Shown here piece by piece: positions 32,614 through 39,603 of a stretch of 64,000 nt of DNA (positions within the stretch are counted from its first letter, which is position 1; every line of letters starts with the position of its first letter). A program made the position numbers and the translations under genes. Below the pieces are notes generated by a model that had not been told where the DNA came from, made no database searches, and worked only from the letters and a program-made list of their open reading frames with translations. The DNA comes from Thermogladius calderae 1633 (lineage in GTDB: Archaea > Thermoproteota > Thermoprotei_A > Sulfolobales > Desulfurococcaceae). The stretch covers positions 1,292,319 to 1,356,318 of the forward strand of contig NC_017954.1 of NCBI RefSeq assembly GCF_000264495.1. Reading direction: 5' to 3'.

Positions 32614-33678
32614 ATGCCCTCGCTAAGGTACCTCGTAAGGGAGTTGAGTGGGAAAGACCTGATCTCCACGCTAGAGTGGAGTGACGAGGAGATCGACATA
32701 GCCCTGAAATTAGCAGCCGAGTTCAAACAGTTAGCGAACTACTACGGCGTCGAGGCTATCCCCAAGGTGCTGGAGAGGAAAGTCTTCTACATGCTGTTCT
32801 TCGCGCCTTCCACGAGGACGAGGGCGGCGTTCGAGTCCGGCATGTACTTCCTAGGCGGCCACGCTGCATACATCGACGCGACGACAACTAGAATGGCGTT
32901 CGGCAAACAGGAGAAGGCGGGCGAGGCTGTTAAGGACGTCGCCGCTATGTACGACTTGTACGGCCACGGCCTAGGCATCAGGATCCTGGACAAGGCCATT
33001 GACTACCTGTACGGGGTAGGCAACGCTTACATAAGGGAAATGGCTAGGGCGGCGAAGATCCCAGTTATCAACATGGCCGACGACATGTTCCACCCCACGC
33101 AGGGACTGGCGGACATATTCTCCTTCATTGAGAGGTTTGGGGACCCGCAGGGTAAGAAGTACGTGATAATGTGGGCCTACAGCCCGGAGATCAGGGGCTG
33201 GTGCAGCCCCCAGGAGGACATGATACTATTCCCGAGGTTCGGTGTAGACGTCGTCATTGCCAGGCCTCCAGGATTCGACCTAGACCCCAAGCTTGTTGAG
33301 AAGGCTAAGGAGCTCGCCAAGGAGCACGGCGGCTCCCTCGAGGTGACTGACAACCTACAAGAGGCGTTGAGGGGTGCTCACGCGGTCTTCCCGAGGAACT
33401 GGGCTACACCGACACTAGTCCAGGTCGGCTACAGCAAGTTCAAGGACGAGGAGCTCAAGATATACGAGAAGTACAAGAACTGGAAGGTGACAAGGGAGTT
33501 AATGGACTTGATGGACAAGCGCGGAGTCTTGATGCACGTACTACCGATATTCAGAGGCTACGAGGCGGACGAGGACGTCATCGACGACCCGAAGAGGTCG
33601 ATAATCTACGAGCAGGCGGAGAACGGCCTGTGGACGAAGATGGCCGTCCTAGCGTTGACAATGTACGGAGTCAAGTAG
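32614..33678 (+). CDS. Second YgeW-like carbamoyltransferase (diverged paralogue)
   Basis: 354 residues. Keeps STRTR (66-70) and HPTQGLAD for carbamoyl phosphate, the GNAYIREM segment matching YgeW (GNAYMREV), and the MWAYSPEIRGWCSPQ loop matching WAYSPSYGKPLSVPQ; PPGFDL and FPRNWATP follow. The motif that is HCLP in most relatives is HVLPIFRG here (~308), so the substrate-contacting cysteine is missing. It therefore carries carbamoyl phosphate chemistry to a substrate different from that of OTC and probably of the first paralogue. ATG 32614 lies after GGAGAGTGGGTG; GTG 32605 is possible. A TATA-like GTATTTAAC is near 32565. Divergent from the ABC importer operon; a T-tract follows it. Confidence 0.83.
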   Translation: MPSLRYLVRELSGKDLISTLEWSDEEIDIALKLAAEFKQLANYYGVEAIPKVLERKVFYMLFFAPSTRTRAAFESGMYFLGGHAAYIDATTTRMAFGKQEKAGEAVKDVAAMYDLYGHGLGIRILDKAIDYLYGVGNAYIREMARAAKIPVINMADDMFHPTQGLADIFSFIERFGDPQGKKYVIMWAYSPEIRGWCSPQEDMILFPRFGVDVVIARPPGFDLDPKLVEKAKELAKEHGGSLEVTDNLQEALRGAHAVFPRNWATPTLVQVGYSKFKDEELKIYEKYKNWKVTRELMDLMDKRGVLMHVLPIFRGYEADEDVIDDPKRSIIYEQAENGLWTKMAVLALTMYGVK

Positions 33679-33689
33679 CTCTCACAACG

Positions 33690-33710
33690 TTTTTTCTCTC
33701 CTCTCTTACT
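33690..33710 (+). terminator. Poly-T terminator after second YgeW-like gene
   Basis: Six T residues followed by a pyrimidine tract begin 12 bases after the stop codon, between this gene and the convergent small gene on the minus strand. Confidence 0.5.
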
Positions 33711-33716
33711 TCTAGC

Positions 33717-34079
33717 TCACTTAACGTAGTCCTCGAAGTCTACCTCCCTACCCTGCTTCACGAACTTGATCCTTAGCTCGGGCCTCACGTCGAGGCCGAG
33801 CCTTCTCAAGACTGCTAACACGGTTAGACCGTCAAGCTTGTCTATAATCCCCCTATTCAACATCTCATACAGCACGGAGACGACCACGGGGTATTCTCGC
33901 GGATACAACTGTTTCGTCTTCTCGACTAGTTCAAGCGCCCTGTCGTCGGACAGCTTACTGTAGACCACCCTCTCTGGATCAACGGGCTGGACTTCTCTCT
34001 CCTCCTTTTTCTGGGCCTGAGCGGAAAGGAGTCTCTTCAACATCTTCAACCTAAGTTCGTCGGGGAGTGCGTCGTCCAA
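33717..34079 (-). CDS. Small conserved hypothetical protein (120 residues)
   Basis: A charged, largely helical protein starting at TTG 34079 after GGGTG. The N-terminal half (DELRLKMLKRLLSAQAQKKEE) looks like a coiled helix; the C-terminal half has an LYPREYPVVVSVLYEMLNRG helix and ends in an IKFVKQGREVD strand. The general layout (basic N-terminal helix plus small helical bundle) recalls PDCD5-type DNA-binding proteins, but the characteristic residues do not match, so I leave function open. It has no obvious operon partner. Confidence 0.65.
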   Translation of the reverse strand: MDDALPDELRLKMLKRLLSAQAQKKEEREVQPVDPERVVYSKLSDDRALELVEKTKQLYPREYPVVVSVLYEMLNRGIIDKLDGLTVLAVLRRLGLDVRPELRIKFVKQGREVDFEDYVK

Positions 34080-34184
34080 GAATTACACCCTGCCCTCGTC
34101 CTATGCGAGTGCTTTACCACCTGTATATAGTCTAGATAAAACTTATGGAGACTCACGGCTTAAAACCCGCTCTACTAAAGTCGT

Positions 34185-35498
34185 CTAGGAGACTAAGCCT
34201 ATGAGTTGTAGAGAGGCAAGGAATGCAAAGTATACAGCAATGTTTACCAGTGTCACTATAGCGCCGATCTTCGCAAACCTCGTGAAGGTGATGGTGATCC
34301 CCATCCTAGACTCGAGGTACTCTACGATGATGATGTTGGATGCCGCCCCGAGGATTGTCAGGTTCCCAGCTATCGTCGTGGACATCGCTAGTGTCAGCCA
34401 GGGTAGGTCTTGTTTTCCTGAGTAACCCGCTTCGTGAAGCTCGGTTATCATCAGCCTGGTGAAAGGCACGTTACTTATCAGCTGGCTCCCAACTACCGAG
34501 AGGGCCGAGATCGATAGAATACTGAGAGGTGTGTCGACCGGTTTTCCCGAAACAAACAGTGCTAGGAGGGGGTTTAGGAAGCCGCTTCTCCAGACCCCTT
34601 CCATGGTTATAAACATCGATATGAAGAAGACTATAGTGCCCCAGTCCACCTTACCTAAGACCTCACGTGGGTTCTCCGAGAACACATATATGGCCGAGGC
34701 GACGACAAAGGGGATAATCCCCCTCTCCTCTACGTAGGGGAGCCCCATCAGCTGTAGTAGATCGTTCACCACGAGCGCGGACACCGAGACGGCCAGCCCT
34801 ATACCAGCCAGAGCAGCGTCTCTCCTGCTCTTTACCGTCTCCTCTGGGACGAGTAGTACCTCGCTCTTCCTCCCGTTTCTTACACCAAATAACTTCATCA
34901 AGATTAAGGGCGTGACGAGAAGGTTGAAAACAGTCGGTATAGACAAGTAGAGTACAAACTTCACGAAGGGCGCCGACATGCCAGACCTGACAGCGATTAG
35001 CATGTTCTGCGGGTTACCAATAGGTGTCATGACGGAGCCAATGGTCAAGGAGAAAGCCAGTAAGAGCATCATCATCTCGGAGTCGACGCCGATCGCTTTC
35101 GAGATAGTGTAGGCGATCGGCGGGCCCATCAACGCCACGGTGTCGTTGACAGCTAAGGCTGACAGGAGCCCAAATAACAGAGAGGATGCTACTACGAGCG
35201 ACCTTTTTGTCTTGAACAGGCGTATGAACCTGCTCGCCATGTAGTCCAATAGCCCGGACCTCTCGGCTAGGCCTGTGATGCTGAACATGCCTATCAAGAA
35301 CAGCACGACGCTGAAATCTATCACGCTGTTAAGCTCGTCGAGCCTTACGAGGCCTGATGCTACAGCAATGAACGCCGTGAATGTCATGATACTCCATATA
35401 GGGGTCTTCGGCCTCTTACCCCGAATAACCAAGGATACCATTAGCAACACTACTATGAAACCACCCGCCGCGAGCTTGACGTTCACTTCCTTCACCAA
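34185..35498 (-). CDS. ArsB/NhaD/SLC13-type ion transporter
   Basis: 437 residues with about 11 membrane helices. The paired re-entrant loop signatures of the ion-transporter superfamily are visible: ALAVNDTVALMGPP in the first half and TIGSVMTPIGNPQNMLIA after it, then SQLISNVPFTRLM and ILGAASNIIIVEY in the second half. The family exports arsenite or exchanges Na+ for H+ or dicarboxylates; ligand choice cannot be made from sequence and no ars gene is nearby. Starts TTG 35498 or GTG 35495. Single gene unit. Confidence 0.85.
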   Translation of the reverse strand: MVKEVNVKLAAGGFIVVLLMVSLVIRGKRPKTPIWSIMTFTAFIAVASGLVRLDELNSVIDFSVVLFLIGMFSITGLAERSGLLDYMASRFIRLFKTKRSLVVASSLLFGLLSALAVNDTVALMGPPIAYTISKAIGVDSEMMMLLLAFSLTIGSVMTPIGNPQNMLIAVRSGMSAPFVKFVLYLSIPTVFNLLVTPLILMKLFGVRNGRKSEVLLVPEETVKSRRDAALAGIGLAVSVSALVVNDLLQLMGLPYVEERGIIPFVVASAIYVFSENPREVLGKVDWGTIVFFISMFITMEGVWRSGFLNPLLALFVSGKPVDTPLSILSISALSVVGSQLISNVPFTRLMITELHEAGYSGKQDLPWLTLAMSTTIAGNLTILGAASNIIIVEYLESRMGITITFTRFAKIGAIVTLVNIAVYFAFLASLQLIGLVS

Positions 35499-35543
35499 GC
35501 CTAACTATGAAGTGTGAGCTAGCTTAAAGGCGGGGCCCCCGCG

Positions 35544-36356
35544 ATGACCCAGCAAAGGGGTCCCGCGGGCGATTCTCTAATAAGCCTTTTTAGACGCGAA
35601 CTGTGGGATAAAATAATGCTCTGGCGGGACTCGGGGAACATGTTCGCGCTCTACGCTTCTATAGTCAAGAATCTCCGCGGGGTGGTCCTGTTCGATCTCG
35701 ACGAAGAGGGTAGCTGGGACACTGTGGAGTGGTTGAGGAAGAGGTTCAAGTACAGGGACCTCGGCTTGACACCAAGACTCGTGGAGAAGTACAGGGACAA
35801 AGTCGAGAGGTACCTTCAAGGGAACCCCTTCAGAGAGCTGACGTTACCCATTACAGGGCTTGAGCGCATGGTGGAGCTCCTGGAGAACGGGGGCGTGTCG
35901 CGGGAAGTCTCCGAGCTCTTGGTGTTCTCTTCCGTCTACATTTCGCCAGCTATGTGTATTGGCGAGAGGTACTGCAAGGAAATAACGAGGCTTGTGGACG
36001 GAGCCGTTAAAGTGTGTAAGGATATGGGCGTAAACGGTTGGAAGCTACATCTAAGAATAGCAGACTACTCAATACTCGACTGGTACGAGAAGTGTGTTAA
36101 GACGTCTATGGACGTGATCAGGCGGAAAGACCCGCGTCTTTTGGAGGAGGTGCTCAAGGCTAGGGCCCAAATGATCGAGAAGGACAAGAAGAGGTACTGG
36201 CGGATTGATTGCCGCGATGGTAGGGTCTTTCTCGGCTACGTGGACTTGCTGGGACTGTACTATAGGCTTGGGCTGATCGACCGCGTCGACAAGCCCGACT
36301 ATTCTACAAGCCTCGCAATAGTCCCCGTGGTATTCATACCAGGTGGTATGAAGTAG
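35544..36356 (+). CDS. Hypothetical protein, possibly DUF2192-like
   Basis: 270 residues, soluble, helical, no membrane segment. Notable pieces are LFRRELWDKIM near the start, a cysteine-containing middle (SPAMCIGERYCKEI; VKVCKDMGVNGWKLHLRIADYS) and a C-terminal domain ending VVFIPGGMK. The leading helix resembles the crenarchaeal DUF2192 family, but I am not sure. ATG 35544 lies just after a GC-rich palindromic leader (CGGGGCCCCCG). Divergent from the ion transporter. Confidence 0.65.
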   Translation: MTQQRGPAGDSLISLFRRELWDKIMLWRDSGNMFALYASIVKNLRGVVLFDLDEEGSWDTVEWLRKRFKYRDLGLTPRLVEKYRDKVERYLQGNPFRELTLPITGLERMVELLENGGVSREVSELLVFSSVYISPAMCIGERYCKEITRLVDGAVKVCKDMGVNGWKLHLRIADYSILDWYEKCVKTSMDVIRRKDPRLLEEVLKARAQMIEKDKKRYWRIDCRDGRVFLGYVDLLGLYYRLGLIDRVDKPDYSTSLAIVPVVFIPGGMK

Positions 36357-36395
36357 TTTTATAGTAAGGTAGTCTGCATTAAAGATCTGTTAGTG

Positions 36396-36650
36396 ATGGG
36401 CGTGGTTGGAGTATTCATCGTAGTACTGGGAATAGCGATCAGCCTCGTAGGCTTCCTACTGATGCTGTTCGGGGCCTTACTTTCTGGGGAGGAGGATAGG
36501 GGAAACAGAGTAGAGGGTGGGGGTGTTCTGATCATCGGGCCGATACCCATCGTCTTTGGGACGAGTAGAAGGGCTGCCCTAGTAGCGGCGATTATCGGGT
36601 TAGTATTAGTGGCTGTAACCATAGCGTTCCTAGTGCTAACCACGTGGTGA
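36396..36650 (+). CDS. DUF131 (TIGR00304) family small membrane protein
   Basis: 84 residues: an N-terminal hydrophobic helix, a short charged loop, then the family signature GGGVLIIGPIPIVFGTS, and a C-terminal helix. Function unknown across Archaea. Followed after four bases by a second member of the same family, so the two form a tandem pair. Confidence 0.8.
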   Translation: MGVVGVFIVVLGIAISLVGFLLMLFGALLSGEEDRGNRVEGGGVLIIGPIPIVFGTSRRAALVAAIIGLVLVAVTIAFLVLTTW

Positions 36651-36654
36651 TGGT

Positions 36655-36945
36655 ATGAGCGGCCTAACACGCATAGGCTTCCTGCTCTTCGTGGCAGGTA
36701 TTGCAATGTCGATTGTGGGGGTTTTACTAGTAATCTTTGAGTCCTCGACGTCGGCTACCAACGTGTCGACAGGGTTCTGCGTAGTACTGTTCTTCGTTCC
36801 GATCTGCTTTGGCTCGGGCCCAGCTGGGGGTGTCCTGTTGGTCATCTCTCTACTGGTCGCTTTATTGATAGTAACCTCTACTCTCCTACTCGTAGTAATC
36901 TCGCGTAGACGCACACCCACCCAGTCGCCTAGCCTACCGAGCTAG
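36655..36945 (+). CDS. DUF131-like small membrane protein, tandem paralogue
   Basis: 96 residues with two hydrophobic helices and the family core in altered form: STGFCVVLFFVPICFGSGP, where two cysteines replace conserved aliphatic positions. ATG 36655 four bases after the previous stop with TGATGG as ribosome-binding site. The end overlaps the convergent tRNA thiolase gene by 17 bases. A diverged duplicate whose partner keeps the consensus; they may form a heteromer. Confidence 0.65.
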   Translation: MSGLTRIGFLLFVAGIAMSIVGVLLVIFESSTSATNVSTGFCVVLFFVPICFGSGPAGGVLLVISLLVALLIVTSTLLLVVISRRRTPTQSPSLPS

Positions 36946-37924
36946 GCTGGTCGCCGGATACCTGACGCGTTTCGCCCGCTACTGCCTTTCCGATAATCCA
37001 TCTCCTAACCACGAGACCCATTGGCTGACCTAGGGCTCTCCTCGTAAACCTACAAAACGAGCACTCGGTCCCGCTACTTATGAGGCCGCAACTAGCACAG
37101 GCCTTCGGCTGGGCCTGCTCTGCCGACCTCATAGACATTGTTCTCCTAGCGTGAGACCTGAGTAGTGAGACCTTGAAGCCGGGTGACTCCTCCTCAGCCC
37201 TGTCGAGCAGTTCTCTTACATAGCTCTCGAGCCAGCCTACGTGCTTGAACGGGCACTTTACGCTCACGAACGGTAGTCCGTACAGCTTCGCAAAGGTCTC
37301 GACCTCGAACTCGTAGAACTCGTAGAGCGGCTTCACCTTTCTAGCGGCGAGCCCGGGAACCTCGTAATTAACGGGGGAGATCTTGTATAGCTGGTCGTAG
37401 TCCTGTAGCAGGAAGCTCTTCACTATGTACACGGCCATGTCGTCCCCGTGGTGAGCGGTAGCCAGCGCGTCGTAACCTAGGTCCATGGTGAGCGCGTTCA
37501 GTACGTACCTCTTCACCATGCCGCACACACTGCAGGGGCTTCTCTTGGTCTTCGCGACAAGCTCGGGGATGCCAATACCGTACTCGGAGAGGTCTACAAT
37601 GAGGTAGTCTAGGCCGTGCTCTACACTGAACCTTCTCACGGTCTCCACGGATATCCTGGAGTACTCTCCTATGGCCAGGTTTACGTGGACTACGAGCATT
37701 TTCGCGAGGCCGGACTCCGAAAGAAGCTTGGTGAGGGTTACGCTGTCTTTGCCGCCAGAAACGCCTACGACAACCCTGCTACCTTTACCGAACATCTTGT
37801 ACCTATTCACGCTTCTCTCTAGCTTGCGTAGGAGGTACTCCGCGAAATGCTCTCTGCAGAGGTTGAGCTTAGCATAGGGCAACCTCACAACGGCTTCCCT
37901 CTCGCAGTAGTGGCACTTTACCAT
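36929..37924 (-). CDS. ttuA: tRNA-2-thiouridine/5-methyl-2-thiouridine synthase, TtuA/Ncs6 family
   Basis: 331 residues. N-terminal zinc finger (CHYC...CREHF), PP-loop VGVSGGKDSVTLTK that adenylates the uridine, SPCSVCGMVKR and a later VKCPFKHVG supplying the cysteines that in TtuA hold a 4Fe-4S cluster, and a C-terminal zinc finger (CASCG ... CSFC). The TIGR00269-type architecture is complete. In thermophiles the product s2T54 (or s2U34 for Ncs6-type) stabilises tRNA at high temperature; the double zinc finger points to TtuA. The sulfur carrier is not in the window. The gene is convergent with DUF131 and divergent from the GT2 gene. Confidence 0.9.
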   Translation of the reverse strand: MVKCHYCEREAVVRLPYAKLNLCREHFAEYLLRKLERSVNRYKMFGKGSRVVVGVSGGKDSVTLTKLLSESGLAKMLVVHVNLAIGEYSRISVETVRRFSVEHGLDYLIVDLSEYGIGIPELVAKTKRSPCSVCGMVKRYVLNALTMDLGYDALATAHHGDDMAVYIVKSFLLQDYDQLYKISPVNYEVPGLAARKVKPLYEFYEFEVETFAKLYGLPFVSVKCPFKHVGWLESYVRELLDRAEEESPGFKVSLLRSHARRTMSMRSAEQAQPKACASCGLISSGTECSFCRFTRRALGQPMGLVVRRWIIGKAVAGETRQVSGDQPSSVG

Positions 37925-38014
37925 GACGACACCTTGGTTCGGGGCACTAGCTTTTTACATAAACCTGCTGATAGACTTATCAAGGTGCTGCCTAGCTTGG
38001 GCAATGGCGTCCCG

Positions 38015-38911
38015 ATGGACTTCGCCATCCTAATCCCCGTGCTGAACGAAAGAGAGGGGCTGGAGAAAACCCTTAAAGAGATAATCGAGTTGGGTTACGA
38101 CCCGGCCAGGATTCTCGTCGTAGACGGAGGCTCGACAGACGGCACACCCGATGTCGCGAGGAGTTTCGGGGTGAGAGTGGTTCAACAAGAAGGGCGTGGT
38201 AAGGCAGACGCCATAAAGTCCGGCTTAAAGTACATAAACGACAGCGTAGTTGTAGTAATGGACGGCGACTACACTTACCCAGCCGAGCACATCCGAGACC
38301 TTATAAAAAAGGTCAACGAGGGTTACGACCTAGTAATAGGGGCCAGGAAGCACTTCGAGAAGGGGGCCCAGACCGCTGTCTACAGGTTCGGCAACTGGTT
38401 CCTGACCAGCATGTTCAACATCTTTTACGGCGTGAAACTGAGCGACGCGCTGAGCGGCATGTACGCGGTGAAAAAGCGTATCCTAGACGAGGTCGAGTTC
38501 GAGTTCAAAGACTTCAGCATAGAGGCCGAGATCTTGTCCCACACCCTCTCGACAGGCTACAAAGTAGCCGAGATCCCCATCAAGTACAGGAGGAGAGTGG
38601 GCAAGAAGAAACTAGGTGTTAGGCACGGCTTCACGATACTCTTAAGCATGTTGTTGCTGACATGGAGGTACAACCCGACTTTCACCGTGTTCTTACTCGG
38701 AGCCCTGACCCTAATACCGGGACTGTACTTCGACTTCTACGTGTTCCTTAAGTACTTTCTAACAGGCGTCATACACCACATTAGGGCCCTAGTAGGGGCC
38801 ATATTCACGACAACGGGTATTGTGAGCTTCTCCCTCGCGCTGGCCGTATTCTACATGAAAAGAATGGAGGTGAGGTTGCTAAGGAGGATATCGCAGTACT
38901 GTCGTGACTGA
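38015..38911 (+). CDS. Family 2 glycosyltransferase, dolichol-phosphate mannosyl/glucosyltransferase-like
   Basis: 298 residues from ATG 38015 (MDFAILIPVLNE); the longer open frame upstream runs through the promoter (TTTTTACATAAACC near 37950-37963). GT2 motifs: VVDGGSTDGTPDVA, VVVMDGDYTYP (DxD), LSGMYAVKKRIL and YRRRVGKKKLGVRHG. Two C-terminal membrane helices (~220-285) anchor it. It should make a polyprenyl-phosphate sugar donor for N-glycan assembly, upstream of AglB in the same window. Confidence 0.88.
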   Translation: MDFAILIPVLNEREGLEKTLKEIIELGYDPARILVVDGGSTDGTPDVARSFGVRVVQQEGRGKADAIKSGLKYINDSVVVVMDGDYTYPAEHIRDLIKKVNEGYDLVIGARKHFEKGAQTAVYRFGNWFLTSMFNIFYGVKLSDALSGMYAVKKRILDEVEFEFKDFSIEAEILSHTLSTGYKVAEIPIKYRRRVGKKKLGVRHGFTILLSMLLLTWRYNPTFTVFLLGALTLIPGLYFDFYVFLKYFLTGVIHHIRALVGAIFTTTGIVSFSLALAVFYMKRMEVRLLRRISQYCRD

Positions 38912-38982
38912 GTCGTGGAAGTAACCGAGTCTAACAACACGTTTTTATCCCTTGAGATACTTTCTGAATATGGGGGTTACCA

Positions 38983-39255
38983 ATGAACAGGGATCAAATG
39001 GTCGGGTGGGGTCTAGTCGTTGTGAGCATCGTAGTCATAGTAGTGTACGGCTACATACTTTTCATGACCCCCTACTGGGTACAACTACTCCAGTTAACAG
39101 CGATGATAGCTGTCCTAGGCGTGTTCGGAATACTGGCTTGGATCGGCTACACTCTTGCCACTACACCGCCTCCTAAGCCAATTGAAGAGATAGAGAAGGA
39201 GATAGAGGAGGAACTCAAGAAGCTGGAACAAGAGAAGTCGGGGACGCCTAGTTAA
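38983..39255 (+). CDS. Small two-span membrane protein
   Basis: 90 residues: helices at ~8-28 and ~36-57, then a charged C-terminal coiled tail rich in Glu and Lys (IEEIEKEIEEELKKLEQEK). ATG 38983 follows GGGGGTT; TATA GTTTTTATCC at ~38941-38949. I do not recognise a family. Confidence 0.7.
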   Translation: MNRDQMVGWGLVVVSIVVIVVYGYILFMTPYWVQLLQLTAMIAVLGVFGILAWIGYTLATTPPPKPIEEIEKEIEEELKKLEQEKSGTPS

Positions 39256-39331
39256 GCCGGCTATTAGAGCCGCTCTAAATTGCCACGGCTATCACACCGA
39301 GAGGTGTTTTTGCTAACTCCTTGAATCGAGA

Positions 39332-39340
39332 GCATAAAAC
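39332..39340 (+). promoter_or_regulatory. TATA box of C/D-box RNA candidate
   Basis: GCATAAAAC, about 25-28 bases before the predicted 5' end of the small RNA at ~39365. Spacing is right for an independent transcript. Confidence 0.45.
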
Positions 39341-39364
39341 ACCTAGACTGGATCTATTCTCTAC

Positions 39365-39421
39365 TAGGATGATGAGTTACTCCCGGTTAGATAGGTGAAG
39401 AGAACTTACCTGGCTGAAACC
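39365..39421 (+). ncRNA. C/D-box guide sRNA candidate 1
   Basis: Box C ATGATGA (39369-39375), 12-base guide, weak box D' TAGA (39388-39391), three-base spacer, box C' GTGAAGA (39395-39401), 12-base guide, box D CTGA (39414-39417). This 12-3-12 layout is that of archaeal dual-guide 2'-O-methylation RNAs. A TATA box lies 25-30 bases upstream. The D guide GAACTTACCTGG would pair with CCAGGUAAGUUC, close to the conserved GGGUAAGUUC of 23S rRNA domain IV (E. coli ~1948-1957, from memory); by the N+5 rule the target would be G1950. D' is weak. Confidence 0.6.
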
Positions 39422-39603
39422 TCACCCCCGAGCAAGAGGCCATTACTCGAGGGGTTAGTGGTATTCGACGAGTGCTCACGAGCGTTTGAACGACAGATAA
39501 TTACGTGCGGTTAGGGCTCGCGTGAGAAAGCGGGTGGCTGTCGACTTCGTGTCCCACGAGCACGTTAAAAACGCTATCGCGAAAAGTGCTTGCCTTACTC
39601 CCT
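39422..39603. other. Intergenic region with two strong inverted repeats
   Basis: No gene seen. CCCCCGAG (39425-39432) pairs with CTCGAGGGG (39446-39454) with one bulged A; CTCACGAGC (39475-39483) pairs with GCTCGCGTGAG (39516-39526) around a 32-base loop. They lie downstream of the C/D-box RNA and before the end of the convergent permease gene, so they may be 3' ends of transcripts or an uncharacterised RNA. Confidence 0.35.

Noticed and set aside
33717..34079. Assignment as PDCD5/TFAR19 DNA-binding protein
   Set aside because: Size and helix layout fit, but the conserved PDCD5 residues are not present.
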